A DNA stretch of 64,000 nt from the NCBI RefSeq assembly GCF_003853645.1, contig NZ_QTPO01000023.1, positions 60,148 to 124,147 of the forward strand, written 5' to 3'. The notes below the pieces were generated by a model that saw nothing but the letters and a program-made list of their open reading frames with translations, was not told the origin of the DNA and searched no databases. The position numbers and the translations under genes are program-made. Below are positions 8,305 to 18,854 of this stretch, piece after piece. The DNA comes from Burkholderia sp. Bp9143. GTDB lineage: Bacteria > Pseudomonadota > Gammaproteobacteria > Burkholderiales > Burkholderiaceae. Positions within the stretch are counted from its first letter, which is position 1; every line of letters begins with the position of its first letter.

Positions 8305-11300
8305 TCACCGTTGCCCGAACCAGCGATCGAAGCGCCGCGTGTAGTTCAGGTCGACGCCCTGGAACGTGCCGCCATACGCGGACACCGCCCAGAAGCGCGT
8401 CAGGTTGATCGTCGCCTTGAACGCGTTGCTCGCCGATTGCAGTCCTTGCTCGTAGCCGAGCACGAAGCGCTCGTTGATCGCCTTCGAGATCTGCACGACC
8501 TGCGGATCGGTCAGGCCGACGTCGCTGCGGCCGATCGAGAATTCGTCGAGGCCGATGCTCTGCGCGACGCGCTTGCCGGTCGCGCTGCCGAGCAGCGCGA
8601 GCGCGGCAGTCATCGCGTTCTGCTGGCCGACGTTGTTGCCCTGGTCGGTGCCGTGCCCGAACAGCAGCCACGACAGCTTCTCGTTGTCGGTGACGTTCGG
8701 CTCGGACACGAGCTTGACCGTCGGCGACTGGATCGTGCCGATGACCTGCACACCCGCCTCGACTTCCTGGTTGCGCCGCATCGCGAGGATGTTGATGCCC
8801 GGGTTCGACACCGGGCCGTTGAACGTGAAGAAACCGTTCTCCACCGCGAGCTTGCGGCCGAACGACGTGTACGTCGACCCTTCCGTCACGCGCACGTTGC
8901 CGACCGCGCGCAGCGGCACGCCCGGCGCGCTCATCACCGTGATCGTGCCGCGCAGCCCGAGGTCCGCGCCGTGGCCCTTGAAGCGGAAGTTGTTGCCAAG
9001 GCCGATGTCGATGTTCGCGCGCGGCGCGAGCGACGGCGCCGGCTTGTCCTCGACCTTCTGCGGCTTCGCGGCCGCGGTACCCGTCTGCACGTCGCCGCGC
9101 ACCGTGCTGTCCGGGCGCACGATCACGACATCGTCGGACAAGTGCGGCGCCGCGTCCTCCGGCAGGTCGAACAGCGCGCGGTCGACGACGAACTTGCCGT
9201 CGATCGACAGCGCGCCGCGCGGCCCGTCGTTCGCGACGGTCGCCTTGCCCGACAGCGACAGCTTGCGGTCCGGCGCCGCGAACAGCTCGAGCTTGTCCGC
9301 GACGATGCTCGCGGTCAGGTCCGGCGCCTCGCCGTCGAGACGCACGCGGCCGATCGCGCGCAGCGTGCCGTCGCCGCCGTGGAACTCGACCTGCTGGAAT
9401 TCGACGAGGTTCTCCGCGAGCTTCACGCGCACGATGCCGTCCTTCAGCTGCACGCCCTGGTCGACGAGCGTCGCGGACAGATCGTCGCCCGTCAGCATCC
9501 CCGACACGTTCGGCTTCACCGGCGTGCCCGCGATCGTCAGGTGCAGCGCGGCGCGCCCGCCGAGCAGGTAGCTCGGCCCGAACAGGTTGCCGGTCGCCTT
9601 CAGCGACGGGATGTCGGCGTCGATGCGGCCCGACAGCGGGCCGTCGTCGACGACGCCGAACACGCCGTCGCGCAGCGCGAACGGCACGGTGACGTTCGCG
9701 TCGAGCGTGCCGACCCGGTTCGCCTTCGCGAGCGCCACCACGTTGAGCCGGTTGCCGGGTGCAAAGCTCGCGCGCGCGGACAGGTCGGTCAGCCCGAGCG
9801 AGGCGATGCCGCGCCCGGACTCGATCGTCACGTCGCCGCCGCGCCGCTTCACCTGCACGTAGCCCGTCGCGTTCGCGCCGAGCGAGAAATCCCAGTCGGC
9901 ATCGAGCACGACGTCGGTGCGCACCGGCGGCCGCTGGCCGGTCAGTTCCTGGCGGATCTCGAGGAAGCGCGCGACCGATGCGTTGCGCACGGAGCCTGCC
10001 GAGCGCATCTGGCCGTGATCGAACACGAACGATTTCAGGTCGATCGCCGCGCCTTCGAGCGTGAGCCGCGTCGCGCCGAGCGTCACGCGGCCGGCGCCGG
10101 CCGACACGGTGAGCGGCGCCTGCAGCGCCACCGCCGGCGTGCCGCGGTTCGCGAGGCGCGTGACGGTGCCGTCCCAGCGCATCCCGTCGCGATTCTCGAC
10201 CACGCCGCCGTTCGCCGCGAGCGTGAGATCGATCACGCGGCCGCCGGCCGTCCCGATCGCCGATGCGTCGAGCGTGTGCTTCGCGCGCGTGCCGTCGAGG
10301 TTCGCGCGCAGCGATTTCAGTTGCAGCGAGCCGAGTGCGATGTCGGTCGCGTCGGCCGTGAACACGAGCGCGCCGTGCGCGCCGTCGCGGATGTCGGCGC
10401 GGCCCTGCGCGGCACCGATCCGGTTCGAGCCGACCACGACGTGCTGGGCCTTGTAGGTGGCCGTCACGTTCGGATGCGCGAAGCTGCCGGTCAGCTCGCC
10501 CTGCGCCTGCACGAGCCCCTGCACGCCGAAGCCGAGCCGGTCGAGTTCCGGCGCGTCGATGACGAAGCGCAGCCGGTCGCCCGGCGCGCCGAAACTGCCG
10601 CGCAGGTCGACGTGGTTGCCCGCGATCGACAGGGTCGCGTTGCTCGGCAGGATCCGCGTGCCGGCGAGTTGCACGACGCCGGCGCCGGTCAGCGGCACGC
10701 CGTCGTACAGGCTGTCGCCAAGCTTGAAGGTCGCCTTCGTCGACACCTGCGGCGCGAACGCGCCGGATGCCGTCAGCGTGCCCGACACGCGCGTCTCGCC
10801 GCGCCTGGCCGGCGCTTTGGCCGCTGCCTTGGCCGCTGCCTTCGCCGTTGTTGCGGCCGGCTTGCCGCCGCCCGCGCTCGGCGCCTTCATCGCGGCGAGC
10901 AGCAGCGGATCGAACGCGGTCAGCGTCGCCTTCGCGTCGTAGCTCGAGTGCGCGTCGTGACGGAACACGCCGGTCAGGTCGATGCGGCCCTTGCCCGCCG
11001 TCACGCGTGCGTCGGTCAGCACCGTCTGCTGGGGCGTCAGCGCGACCTTCGCACGCGCGCCGAGCGCGAGCTTCGGATCGTTCAGGTTGAAGTCGACGGT
11101 CGTCACGTCGCCGGCGAGCGTCACGCCGAGCGGGCCGCCGAGGCGCATCGGCCGCAACTCGGCGACGAATGCATTGAGGTCGAGATTCGCGACCTTCAGG
11201 TCGAAGCGGCCCTTGCCACCGGTCAGCGTGCCGTTGCCGGTCACGCTGCCGTCCCGGATCAGTTTCAGCGCGAGGCCGTCGATCCGCTGCGCGTGCGCGT

Positions 11301-12378
11301 CGAGATTGACGGTCGCACGCGCGTCGACGACCGGCAGCAGGTGCTCGCCGAGCGTGCCGGGTTTCGCGTTGACGATCGACACCGGGCCGGTCACCGCGAA
11401 TCCCTTCGGTGCGGCGCCGGCCGGCGCGGTCACGGGCGCCAGCTCCGCGCGCACCGCGAGGTCGGCGGCCGGCGCGCCCGGCGAAAACGCCTGCGGGTTC
11501 ACGTGATCGAACGCGAGCGACGCGCGCGTGAGCGGTACCGCGCCGAACGGCGCGGCCTCGACGTGCGCGCGGCCATTCAGCTTCATTCCGCTCGCGGCGA
11601 CGTCGGCGACGAGCGCCTCGAGCGAACCCGATACGTTCGCGCTCGCGTTGACCGGTTCGTCGGCGAGCTTGCCGACGTAGGTCGCGTTGCCCGTCAGCGC
11701 GAACGGCTTCACGCCGTCGAGCTTCGCGCGCGCGGTCAGCGCGCCGTACGGCGTGTCGACGCCGTCGAGCGCGAGTTCATGGTGACGGCCGTCGCTGCGG
11801 CCGTTCAGCGCGAGATGGTCGAGCTGCGTCGTCGAGCCGCCTTCGTGGATCGCCAGGTGATCGACGCGCAGGTCGTCGATCCGCAACTGCAGCGGCAGGC
11901 TCAGGTCCTGCGGCGTCGTGGCCGGCGTCGACGGCCCCGGCGCGACCCGCACGTCGATCGTGCCCGCACGCAGGTAAGCGACCGACAGCCGCCACGGCGC
12001 GCGGGTCAGCGCCCAGCGGCCGTCGAGCCGGTCGATCCGCACTTCGGTGCCGGTGCCGCCGGGGCTCGTCCACGCGAAGCCGCGCAGCCGCACGCCCGTC
12101 GCGAGCGCGCCGCCGTCCAGCGTGCCCGTCAGCCGGCCGCCCAGCACGCGCACGGCCGTTTGCCACGCGAGCCGCGTGCCGTGCTCGGTCGTCACCGCGG
12201 CCAGCACGAGCCCGGCCGCCAGCACGACGAGCAGCGCGACCGTCGCGAGCGTCCACGCGACGAAACGCCCGATGCGCGCGACGGACCCACGGCGCGGCGC
12301 ACGCGATGGCTCGTCGGGCGCGCCGTCGGGCGAGTCCGGATCGTGAGGCGGCGGCGTGTCGTTCGGGTCCTTCGTCAT
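8305..12378 (-). CDS. tamB: Translocation and assembly module inner-membrane protein TamB
   Basis: A 1357-residue protein with a Pro/Asp-rich cytoplasmic N-terminus, one membrane segment at about 38-61 (VAWTLATVALLVVLAAGLVL) and a very long beta-rich periplasmic region. It ends in the DUF490/TamB C-terminal domain (ILAMRRNQEVEAGVQVIGTI... DNEKLSWLLFGHG). TamB spans the periplasm and works with TamA to insert proteins in the outer membrane. Newer work on this family also links it to phospholipid transport. A low-complexity Ala/Lys linker lies near 505-527. The gene starts 28 bp after tamA ends, which fits a tamAB operon. Confidence 0.95.
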   Translation of the reverse strand: MTKDPNDTPPPHDPDSPDGAPDEPSRAPRRGSVARIGRFVAWTLATVALLVVLAAGLVLAAVTTEHGTRLAWQTAVRVLGGRLTGTLDGGALATGVRLRGFAWTSPGGTGTEVRIDRLDGRWALTRAPWRLSVAYLRAGTIDVRVAPGPSTPATTPQDLSLPLQLRIDDLRVDHLAIHEGGSTTQLDHLALNGRSDGRHHELALDGVDTPYGALTARAKLDGVKPFALTGNATYVGKLADEPVNASANVSGSLEALVADVAASGMKLNGRAHVEAAPFGAVPLTRASLAFDHVNPQAFSPGAPAADLAVRAELAPVTAPAGAAPKGFAVTGPVSIVNAKPGTLGEHLLPVVDARATVNLDAHAQRIDGLALKLIRDGSVTGNGTLTGGKGRFDLKVANLDLNAFVAELRPMRLGGPLGVTLAGDVTTVDFNLNDPKLALGARAKVALTPQQTVLTDARVTAGKGRIDLTGVFRHDAHSSYDAKATLTAFDPLLLAAMKAPSAGGGKPAATTAKAAAKAAAKAPARRGETRVSGTLTASGAFAPQVSTKATFKLGDSLYDGVPLTGAGVVQLAGTRILPSNATLSIAGNHVDLRGSFGAPGDRLRFVIDAPELDRLGFGVQGLVQAQGELTGSFAHPNVTATYKAQHVVVGSNRIGAAQGRADIRDGAHGALVFTADATDIALGSLQLKSLRANLDGTRAKHTLDASAIGTAGGRVIDLTLAANGGVVENRDGMRWDGTVTRLANRGTPAVALQAPLTVSAGAGRVTLGATRLTLEGAAIDLKSFVFDHGQMRSAGSVRNASVARFLEIRQELTGQRPPVRTDVVLDADWDFSLGANATGYVQVKRRGGDVTIESGRGIASLGLTDLSARASFAPGNRLNVVALAKANRVGTLDANVTVPFALRDGVFGVVDDGPLSGRIDADIPSLKATGNLFGPSYLLGGRAALHLTIAGTPVKPNVSGMLTGDDLSATLVDQGVQLKDGIVRVKLAENLVEFQQVEFHGGDGTLRAIGRVRLDGEAPDLTASIVADKLELFAAPDRKLSLSGKATVANDGPRGALSIDGKFVVDRALFDLPEDAAPHLSDDVVIVRPDSTVRGDVQTGTAAAKPQKVEDKPAPSLAPRANIDIGLGNNFRFKGHGADLGLRGTITVMSAPGVPLRAVGNVRVTEGSTYTSFGRKLAVENGFFTFNGPVSNPGINILAMRRNQEVEAGVQVIGTIQSPTVKLVSEPNVTDNEKLSWLLFGHGTDQGNNVGQQNAMTAALALLGSATGKRVAQSIGLDEFSIGRSDVGLTDPQVVQISKAINERFVLGYEQGLQSASNAFKATINLTRFWAVSAYGGTFQGVDLNYTRRFDRWFGQR

Positions 12379-12406
12379 GCGGTTCGTCGTGGCTCGGGCA
12401 ATAAGG

Positions 12407-14233
12407 TCAGAAAGCGATGCCGAGCGTCAGGTACGGGCGCACGCTGTGGTTGCGCAGTCCGTACGCGACGTCGACGTTGATCGGGCCGACGGGGCTGCGC
12501 CAGCGCGCGCCGATGCCGACGCCCGGGTAGAACACGCGCTCGCCCCACGCATCGGTCGCGGTGCCAATGTCGAAGAAGGTCGCGGCGCCCCAGTCGCGGT
12601 TGAACCAGTGCTGGTATTCGGCCGTACCCGTCATCAGGTACTTGGTCGGCAGCACGGAGCCGTCGACGCTGTTGCCGATGCTCTGGTAACCGTAGCCGCG
12701 CACCGAGTTCGAGCCGCCCGCGCGGAACAGCAGCGACGCCGGCACGCCGGTCGAGCTGCCGCTCGTGAACACGCCGCCGAGCTCCGCGCGAAACACGAAC
12801 AGGTCGCGCCGGCCGATCGGCACGTACTGCTGGCCACGCGCGTAACCGCGGATGAAGGTCTGGTCGGTCAGCACGCCCTTGATCGCGAAACCGGCCTCCG
12901 CGTGGATCAGGTTGCCCGAGCGCGGGAACAGCGGATCGTCGACGTTGCGGCGCGTCCATGCCCACTGCGGCACCAGCGCGCGGCTCGTGGTCGGGCCCGC
13001 GCCGTTCTGGTCGAGCCGGTCCTGGTAGAACATCAGCGAGTACGCGTAGTCGATGAACTGACCGGTGCGCGTGCGCTGCACGCCGACCCGCGCGCTGTAG
13101 ATGCGCGTGTCCGACACGTTGGTGTTCGTGTACGACGCGAGCACGCTGTTGGTCCACCCTTTCGCGCCGGGCGGCATCGACAGCTGGACTTGGCCGTACT
13201 GCTGGATCTGGTCGACCCGGCCCGACACGGTGAGCGGCCACGCGGCGCCGAACGTGTCGAGGTACGTGTAGGAGCCCTGCACGTGCGGGCCCGTATCGGT
13301 CGCGTAGCCGATGCCGCCGCGAATGCTGTTGTACGGGAACTCGCTGACCTTCACGTGCACGGGCGTGCGCTCGGGCTTCGCCGTATCGTCGCCGACGTCG
13401 ATCGCGACGCTCGCGTAGTACGGCGTGTTCTGCAGCTGCCGCTGCAGCTCGGTGATCCGCCGCACGTCGTAGATCTCGCCTTCCGACAGCGGATTGACGT
13501 TCGTGACGATCCTCTCCGGATAGCGGCGCACGCCGTCGACGTCGACCTTGCCTATCGTAAACGTCGGGCCGCTGTCGAACGTGACGGCCAGCGTCGCGCG
13601 CTGCGTGCGCGGATCGATGCGCGCCTCCGACGACGTGATCTTCGCACCCAGGTAGCGGCGCGACTGCAGTTGCTTGAGCGCGGCCCCCTTCGCGCCGTCC
13701 CAGTCGGACTGCGTGAACGGGTCGCCCGGCTTCAGCGAGAACGCGAAGCGGGTCGCGGCCTCCTGCTTCGGATCCTCGGTGCCGACCGGGCCCTTGAACG
13801 TCAGGTCGACCGTCGACACGACGGTCTGCGGCCCCGGATCGACGGCGACGCGCACGTCGCGCTTGCCGTCGCGCGTGCGCACGTCGGTGCGCACGACCGG
13901 CGAGAAGTAGCCGGCCGTCGCGGTCAGGTCGCGCACCTGCTGCGGCGTGGCGGTCACGAGGAAGTCGAACTGGTCGTCGCTGATGTCGTCGCGCTTCGCG
14001 AAGCGCGCGATGTCGAGATGGGCCTTGAGGAGCTTGCGGATCGAACGCGGTGCGTCGATGTCGACGTCGTACTTCGCGTAGGCCGGCAACACGATGAACG
14101 CGGCGAGACAGCCCACGAGCGCTGCCCGGACCGCGGCACCGGCACCGCGCCGTGCGCGACGACCAGGTTGACGGGCCGCGCGCGGGCTCGCCTCATGCGC
14201 CGTATGTGCCTGCTGGTTCGCCTGACCCGCCAA
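12407..14233 (-). CDS. tamA: Outer-membrane assembly factor TamA (BamA/Omp85 family)
   Basis: A 608-residue Omp85 protein. A long basic N-terminus leads to a hydrophobic segment with a plausible cleavage after AYA53. POTRA-like repeats (KVDVDGVRRYPERIVTNVNPL and others) fill the first half. The second half is a beta-barrel surface-antigen domain ending LTLGIAF, with a terminal phenylalanine typical of BAM substrates. Motifs in GSNSVRGYGYQSIG match the conserved VRGY/F of Omp85 lid loops. The start may be a little downstream of 14233, since the first ~30 residues are unusual ahead of a signal peptide. Partner TamB is encoded next. Confidence 0.93.
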   Translation of the reverse strand: MAGQANQQAHTAHEASPRAARQPGRRARRGAGAAVRAALVGCLAAFIVLPAYAKYDVDIDAPRSIRKLLKAHLDIARFAKRDDISDDQFDFLVTATPQQVRDLTATAGYFSPVVRTDVRTRDGKRDVRVAVDPGPQTVVSTVDLTFKGPVGTEDPKQEAATRFAFSLKPGDPFTQSDWDGAKGAALKQLQSRRYLGAKITSSEARIDPRTQRATLAVTFDSGPTFTIGKVDVDGVRRYPERIVTNVNPLSEGEIYDVRRITELQRQLQNTPYYASVAIDVGDDTAKPERTPVHVKVSEFPYNSIRGGIGYATDTGPHVQGSYTYLDTFGAAWPLTVSGRVDQIQQYGQVQLSMPPGAKGWTNSVLASYTNTNVSDTRIYSARVGVQRTRTGQFIDYAYSLMFYQDRLDQNGAGPTTSRALVPQWAWTRRNVDDPLFPRSGNLIHAEAGFAIKGVLTDQTFIRGYARGQQYVPIGRRDLFVFRAELGGVFTSGSSTGVPASLLFRAGGSNSVRGYGYQSIGNSVDGSVLPTKYLMTGTAEYQHWFNRDWGAATFFDIGTATDAWGERVFYPGVGIGARWRSPVGPINVDVAYGLRNHSVRPYLTLGIAF

Positions 14234-14487
14234 ATATGACCTCGCCCTCGGTTGTCGTGGTTGTGTGGAAAACCCTGTATTTGACCACAGGGCGGCGGGC
14301 CTGCCCGCACGGGCACCGCTTTGACGCTTGCGCGCAACGACGCACGCACGGGCCCGGCCGGTCGCGCCGCAGGCGCCGGCCTGCGGATTCGACGCGCGAT
14401 TGCCGCCGGCTGTTCCCCGCGATGCGGTAAAATCCCGCCATCGCGAATCCGGCGCATCGTGCGCCGCCCGAAACGGAAAGCCAAGCC

Positions 14488-14676
14488 ATGCCGTACCAGT
14501 CCGACGTCACGCAATTCCTGAACCAGCTCAAGCAACAGAAGCCGACGCTCGAAGAAGAGCAGCGTAAGGGCCGCTCCCTGCTGTGGGACAAGCAGCCGAT
14601 CGACCTCGACGAGCGCGCCGAGCAGCAGGAATCGCGCGTGAAGCAAACGTCCTACGTCTACTACCAGAACTTCTGA
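14488..14676 (+). CDS. DUF3460 family small protein
   Basis: This 62-residue soluble protein (MPYQSDVTQFLNQLKQQKPT) is charged and mostly helical, matching a short beta-proteobacterial family of unknown function. A TAAAAT at 14428-14433 may be its -10 element. It ends four bases before the GTG of scpA, so the two are almost certainly co-transcribed. That position suggests a link with scpA, but nothing in the protein indicates a function. Confidence 0.85.
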   Translation: MPYQSDVTQFLNQLKQQKPTLEEEQRKGRSLLWDKQPIDLDERAEQQESRVKQTSYVYYQNF

Positions 14677-14680
14677 CGAC

Positions 14681-15553
14681 GTGAGCGCCGCCGACGAGGC
14701 CAGCGCCGCCCGGCAGGACGACGCGATCGCCGCGCCCGCGGGCGCCGATTCGACGCCCGACACGGTCGACGGTGTCGCGGCGTTCGCACGCCTGTACGGC
14801 GAGCCGCTCTTCAAGCTGCCGCAGGACCTCTACATCCCGCCCGATGCGCTCGAGGTGTTCCTCGAGACGTTCGAAGGGCCGCTCGACCTGCTGCTGTACC
14901 TGATCCGCAAGCAGAACTTCAACGTGCTCGACATCCCGATGGCGCAGGTCACCGCGCAATATCTGGGATACGTCGACCAGATCCGCACGTCGAACCTCGA
15001 GCTGGCGGCCGAATACCTGCTGATGGCCGCGATGCTGATCGAGATCAAGTCGCGGATGCTGCTGCCGGTCAAGAAGGCCGACACCGGCGAGGAAGCCGAG
15101 GATCCGCGCGCGGAACTCGTGCGCCGCCTGCTCGAATACGAGCAGATGAAGCTGGCCGCGCAGCGCCTCGACCAGTTGCCGCAGCTCGGCCGCGACTTCC
15201 TGCGTGCCGAGGTCTATATCGAGCAGAGCATCACGCCGCGTTTCCCGGACGTCGATTCGGACGACCTGCGCGCTGCGTGGGCCGACGTGCTCAAGCGCGC
15301 GAAGCTCGTCCAGCACCACAAGATCTCCCGCGAGGAGCTGTCGGTGCGCGAACACATGAGCCTGATCCTGCGCCGGCTGCAGAACGCGCGCTTCATGGAG
15401 TTCGCCGACCTGTTCGACACGTCGCGCGGCGTGCCGGTCGTCGTCGTGAACTTCATCGCGATGCTCGAACTCGCGCGCGAATCGCTCGTCGAGATCACCC
15501 AGGCCGAGCCGTTCGCACCGATCTACGTGCGCCTCGCATACCTGCCCGCGTAA
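14681..15553 (+). CDS. scpA: Segregation and condensation protein A
   Basis: A 290-residue kleisin subunit of the SMC-ScpAB condensin complex, which organises and segregates the chromosome. The start is a GTG at 14681, four bases after the DUF3460 stop. Residues 1-45 are a family-variable Ala/Asp-rich lead. The conserved N-terminal domain begins around LEVFLETFEGPLDLLLYLIRK and continues through QYLGYVDQIR and AAEYLLMAAMLIEIKSRMLLP. The C-terminal winged-helix region contains FMEFADLFD and VVVNFIAMLELARE. scpB is not adjacent. Confidence 0.93.
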   Translation: MSAADEASAARQDDAIAAPAGADSTPDTVDGVAAFARLYGEPLFKLPQDLYIPPDALEVFLETFEGPLDLLLYLIRKQNFNVLDIPMAQVTAQYLGYVDQIRTSNLELAAEYLLMAAMLIEIKSRMLLPVKKADTGEEAEDPRAELVRRLLEYEQMKLAAQRLDQLPQLGRDFLRAEVYIEQSITPRFPDVDSDDLRAAWADVLKRAKLVQHHKISREELSVREHMSLILRRLQNARFMEFADLFDTSRGVPVVVVNFIAMLELARESLVEITQAEPFAPIYVRLAYLPA

Positions 15554-16651
<1,098 letters not shown>

Positions 16652-16692
16652 CGGGCCGCCCGCCCTCGCCTCTCACGCATCACGGAGATACC

Positions 16693-17079
16693 ATGCAGCG
16701 CCACATGCTCAAATCGAAGATCCACCGCGCGGCCGTCACGCACTGCGAGCTGCACTACGAAGGCTCGTGCGCGATCGACGAAGACCTGCTCGAAGCGGCA
16801 GGCCTCATCGAAAACGAACGGATCGACATCTGGAACATCAACAACGGCGAGCGTTTCTCGACGTACGCGATCAAGGGCGAGCGCGGCAGCGGGATGATTT
16901 CGCTGAACGGCTCGGCCGCGCGCCGCGCGCAACTCGGCGACCTCGTGATCATCGCGGCGTTCGCGATGGTCGACGAAGCCGAACTGCAGGCCGGCTGGAA
17001 GCCGAAACTCGTGTTCATCGACGAAGGCAACAAGATCAAGGGCCACCGCGATCACGTGCCGACGCAGAACTGGACCTGA
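16693..17079 (+). CDS. panD: Aspartate 1-decarboxylase
   Basis: A 128-residue proenzyme that makes beta-alanine from aspartate, the co-substrate of PanC. The self-cleavage site is Gly24-Ser25 in YEGSCAI, giving the pyruvoyl group at residue 25. [12 protein letters not shown] at the N-terminus and [18 protein letters not shown] in the middle are typical. The length is normal. It is preceded by an AC-GGAGAT ribosome-binding site and followed by a strong hairpin at 17174. Confidence 0.97.
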   Translation: MQRHMLKSKIHRAAVTHCELHYEGSCAIDEDLLEAAGLIENERIDIWNINNGERFSTYAIKGERGSGMISLNGSAARRAQLGDLVIIAAFAMVDEAELQAGWKPKLVFIDEGNKIKGHRDHVPTQNWT

Positions 17080-17173
17080 TCCAAGCGGCCGCCGGCGTGT
17101 CGTGACACGCCGGATCGTTGCCGCGGCGCCCCGCGCGTCGTGAAGGCAGGCGTCGCGCAGCCGCATAAAACCC

Positions 17174-17212
17174 AAGGGCCTGATCCGGAGCGATGCCGGA
17201 TCAGGCCCTTTG
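17174..17212. terminator. Hairpin terminator between convergent panD and parA-like gene
   Basis: A perfect 15-bp inverted repeat (AAGGGCCTGATCCGG / CCGGATCAGGCCCTT) with a short loop separates convergent genes. The T run is short on both strands, so it may act bidirectionally. Confidence 0.75.
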
Positions 17213-17268
17213 CCATTCACCCTGCGTTGCTCGATCGTGCCGGGCTTGCCCGGTTCGGCCTACGCGGG

Positions 17269-17928
17269 TCAGGACGCCTTGGCGATCTTCTCTACTTTCG
17301 GCGCACGGCGCTCGGCCCACTCGACGATTGGCCGCCACTGTTCGAGATCCTTCTCGACGCGGCTCTTCGCGACGTCCCACAGCGTCAGGCCGTGCGCGGC
17401 GATCTGCACGTAGTTCTGCGTGTCGCGCACGTAGCCGAGCACCGGCAGCCCGAGCCCTTCGACGAATCGGTGCAGCTGGTCGGACGAGCGCGTGCGCGCG
17501 TCGACCCGCATCCCGACGATCCCGACCTCGACGCTGCCCTTGCGCACGGCCTTCTCGCCGGCGAGACGCTCCAGAAACTGCTGGGTGGCGAGGATATCGA
17601 ACATCGACGGCTGCAGCGGCACGATCACCTTGTCGGCGAGCTGCAGCGCGACGTTCAGCCGGGTGCCGTGCAGGCCGGCCGGCGTATCGATCACCGCATA
17701 TTCGAGGCCGCGCGGCGGCTTCGACGGCGCGTCCGGATCGAGATCCCACGCCTCGATCGCCGGCAGGCCGGCCGGCCGCAGGTCGAGCCACGCATGCGCG
17801 GACTGCTGCCGGTCCAGATCGGCGAGCGCGACCCATGCACCCTGCGCCGCGAAATAGCCGGCAAGATTGGTGGACAGCGTGCTCTTCCCCACGCCGCCCT
17901 TCGGATTCGCCACCACGATGACCGTCAT
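17269..17928 (-). CDS. ParA-family ATPase (orphan)
   Basis: A 219-residue P-loop ATPase of the ParA/MinD superfamily. The deviant Walker A is KGGVGKST at 10-17, with YAVIDTPAG as the A'/Walker B region. There is no N-terminal DNA-binding extension, as in the short orphan ParAs that position proteins or plasmid-like cargo. No parB-like gene is adjacent, so it is unlikely to be the chromosomal segregation ParA. Its cargo cannot be inferred here. It starts at ATG 17928. Confidence 0.9.
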   Translation of the reverse strand: MTVIVVANPKGGVGKSTLSTNLAGYFAAQGAWVALADLDRQQSAHAWLDLRPAGLPAIEAWDLDPDAPSKPPRGLEYAVIDTPAGLHGTRLNVALQLADKVIVPLQPSMFDILATQQFLERLAGEKAVRKGSVEVGIVGMRVDARTRSSDQLHRFVEGLGLPVLGYVRDTQNYVQIAAHGLTLWDVAKSRVEKDLEQWRPIVEWAERRAPKVEKIAKAS

Positions 17929-18055
17929 GAATTCCCCCGAAAAAGCCGTGCGGCGCCTGCCGCCGTGGCAGGCGCCGCTCGATTGCGGATACAGGGAGCG
18001 ATGATATCGGCAAACGGGGTGTCACCGGAACGGGTTGCGCCGATGCCCGCCCTGT

Positions 18056-18469
18056 TTATGCGGTTCGCGTCGCGGCGCGCGGTGCGCCGAACGCGAACGC
18101 GCCGCCGCCCAGCAGCGCCTGCACGGCCAGCGTGACGGCCCAGAACGCCGGGTATTCCCAGCCGCCGTGCGGCGACCCGAAGCTCCAGCCGTTCGGCAGA
18201 TGCGCGGACACCGCGCCGAGCATGAACGGCAGCAGCACGAGCGCGGCGATCCGCACGCGGAAGCCCGCGAGCAGCGCGAGGCCGCCGGCCAGCTCGACGA
18301 AGGTCGTCACATACGCGAGCCAGCCCGGCAGGCCGATCGACGCGAAGAACTGCGCGGTGCCGGGCAGCGTGAAGACGAACACCTTCTGCGCGACGTGCGC
18401 GAGGTACAGCACGCCGAGTGCGACGCGCAGCAGCGTCGCGCCGAGATCGTTCAGGCGATTGGGGTTCAT
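18056..18469 (-). CDS. DoxX family membrane protein
   Basis: A 137-residue protein with about four hydrophobic segments, beginning LNDLGATLLRVALGVLYLAHV and including FFASIGLPGWLAYVTTFVELAGGLALLAGF, the DoxX core pattern. Members are small inner-membrane proteins. Some are linked to oxidoreductases or thiol stress, but the role here is unknown. It lies downstream of nothing obvious on its strand, and the upstream DNA (18470-18560) is AT-rich and may hold its promoter. Confidence 0.85.
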   Translation of the reverse strand: MNPNRLNDLGATLLRVALGVLYLAHVAQKVFVFTLPGTAQFFASIGLPGWLAYVTTFVELAGGLALLAGFRVRIAALVLLPFMLGAVSAHLPNGWSFGSPHGGWEYPAFWAVTLAVQALLGGGAFAFGAPRAATRTA

Positions 18470-18632
18470 GGCGAATTCCTTCGTGAGTGGATGAGGATGG
18501 ATCGCACTCTATTCGAATCGATTCGACCAATAAATACGCGGGCTGGCTTTAATTGATTCCCACAAGGAACGAATGGAGTCGAAAAAAAGGGCATGACCGA
18601 TCATGCCCCGATACCCGTACCCGCTGCGCACC

Positions 18633-18773
18633 TCAGCCGCCGCTTTTGCCTTGTGCGGCGTCGCCCGAGCCGGCCGGGCCGCCGCCCGGTGCATACGCGT
18701 CGCACGCGTGCGCAACCGCCGACGCGCCCAGCAGCGCCGCGAGCAGCACACTCAACCACCATCGAGCCTTCAT
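18633..18773 (-). CDS. Small secreted protein of unknown function
   Basis: A 46-residue product (MKARWWLSVLLAALLGASAV) with a clear signal peptide cleavable after AHA23. The remaining short Gly/Pro-rich tail contains one cysteine (CDAYAPGGG). A GGAAGGAG ribosome-binding site precedes the ATG at 18773, which is the main reason to accept so short a gene. The mature peptide would be only ~23 residues. No family was recognised. Confidence 0.6.
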   Translation of the reverse strand: MKARWWLSVLLAALLGASAVAHACDAYAPGGGPAGSGDAAQGKSGG

Positions 18774-18854
18774 CGTCGCGCTCCTTCCGGCGGACCTCCG
18801 CCCATCTGAGTTGTACGCGATCCTCCGCAAAATGCCAGGCCGGCACGCCGTGCG

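Noticed and set aside
10800..10870. Repeat-like GGCCGCTGCCTT units
   Set aside because: They encode an Ala/Lys linker (AAAK units) within TamB and are in frame, so they are coding low complexity rather than a separate element.
6814..12480. An 1888-codon open frame on the + strand antisense to tamB and overlapping metG
   Set aside because: It is Arg/Ala-rich with no domain, mirrors the codon pattern of tamB on the other strand, and runs over the end of metG. Very high GC produces such antisense frames.
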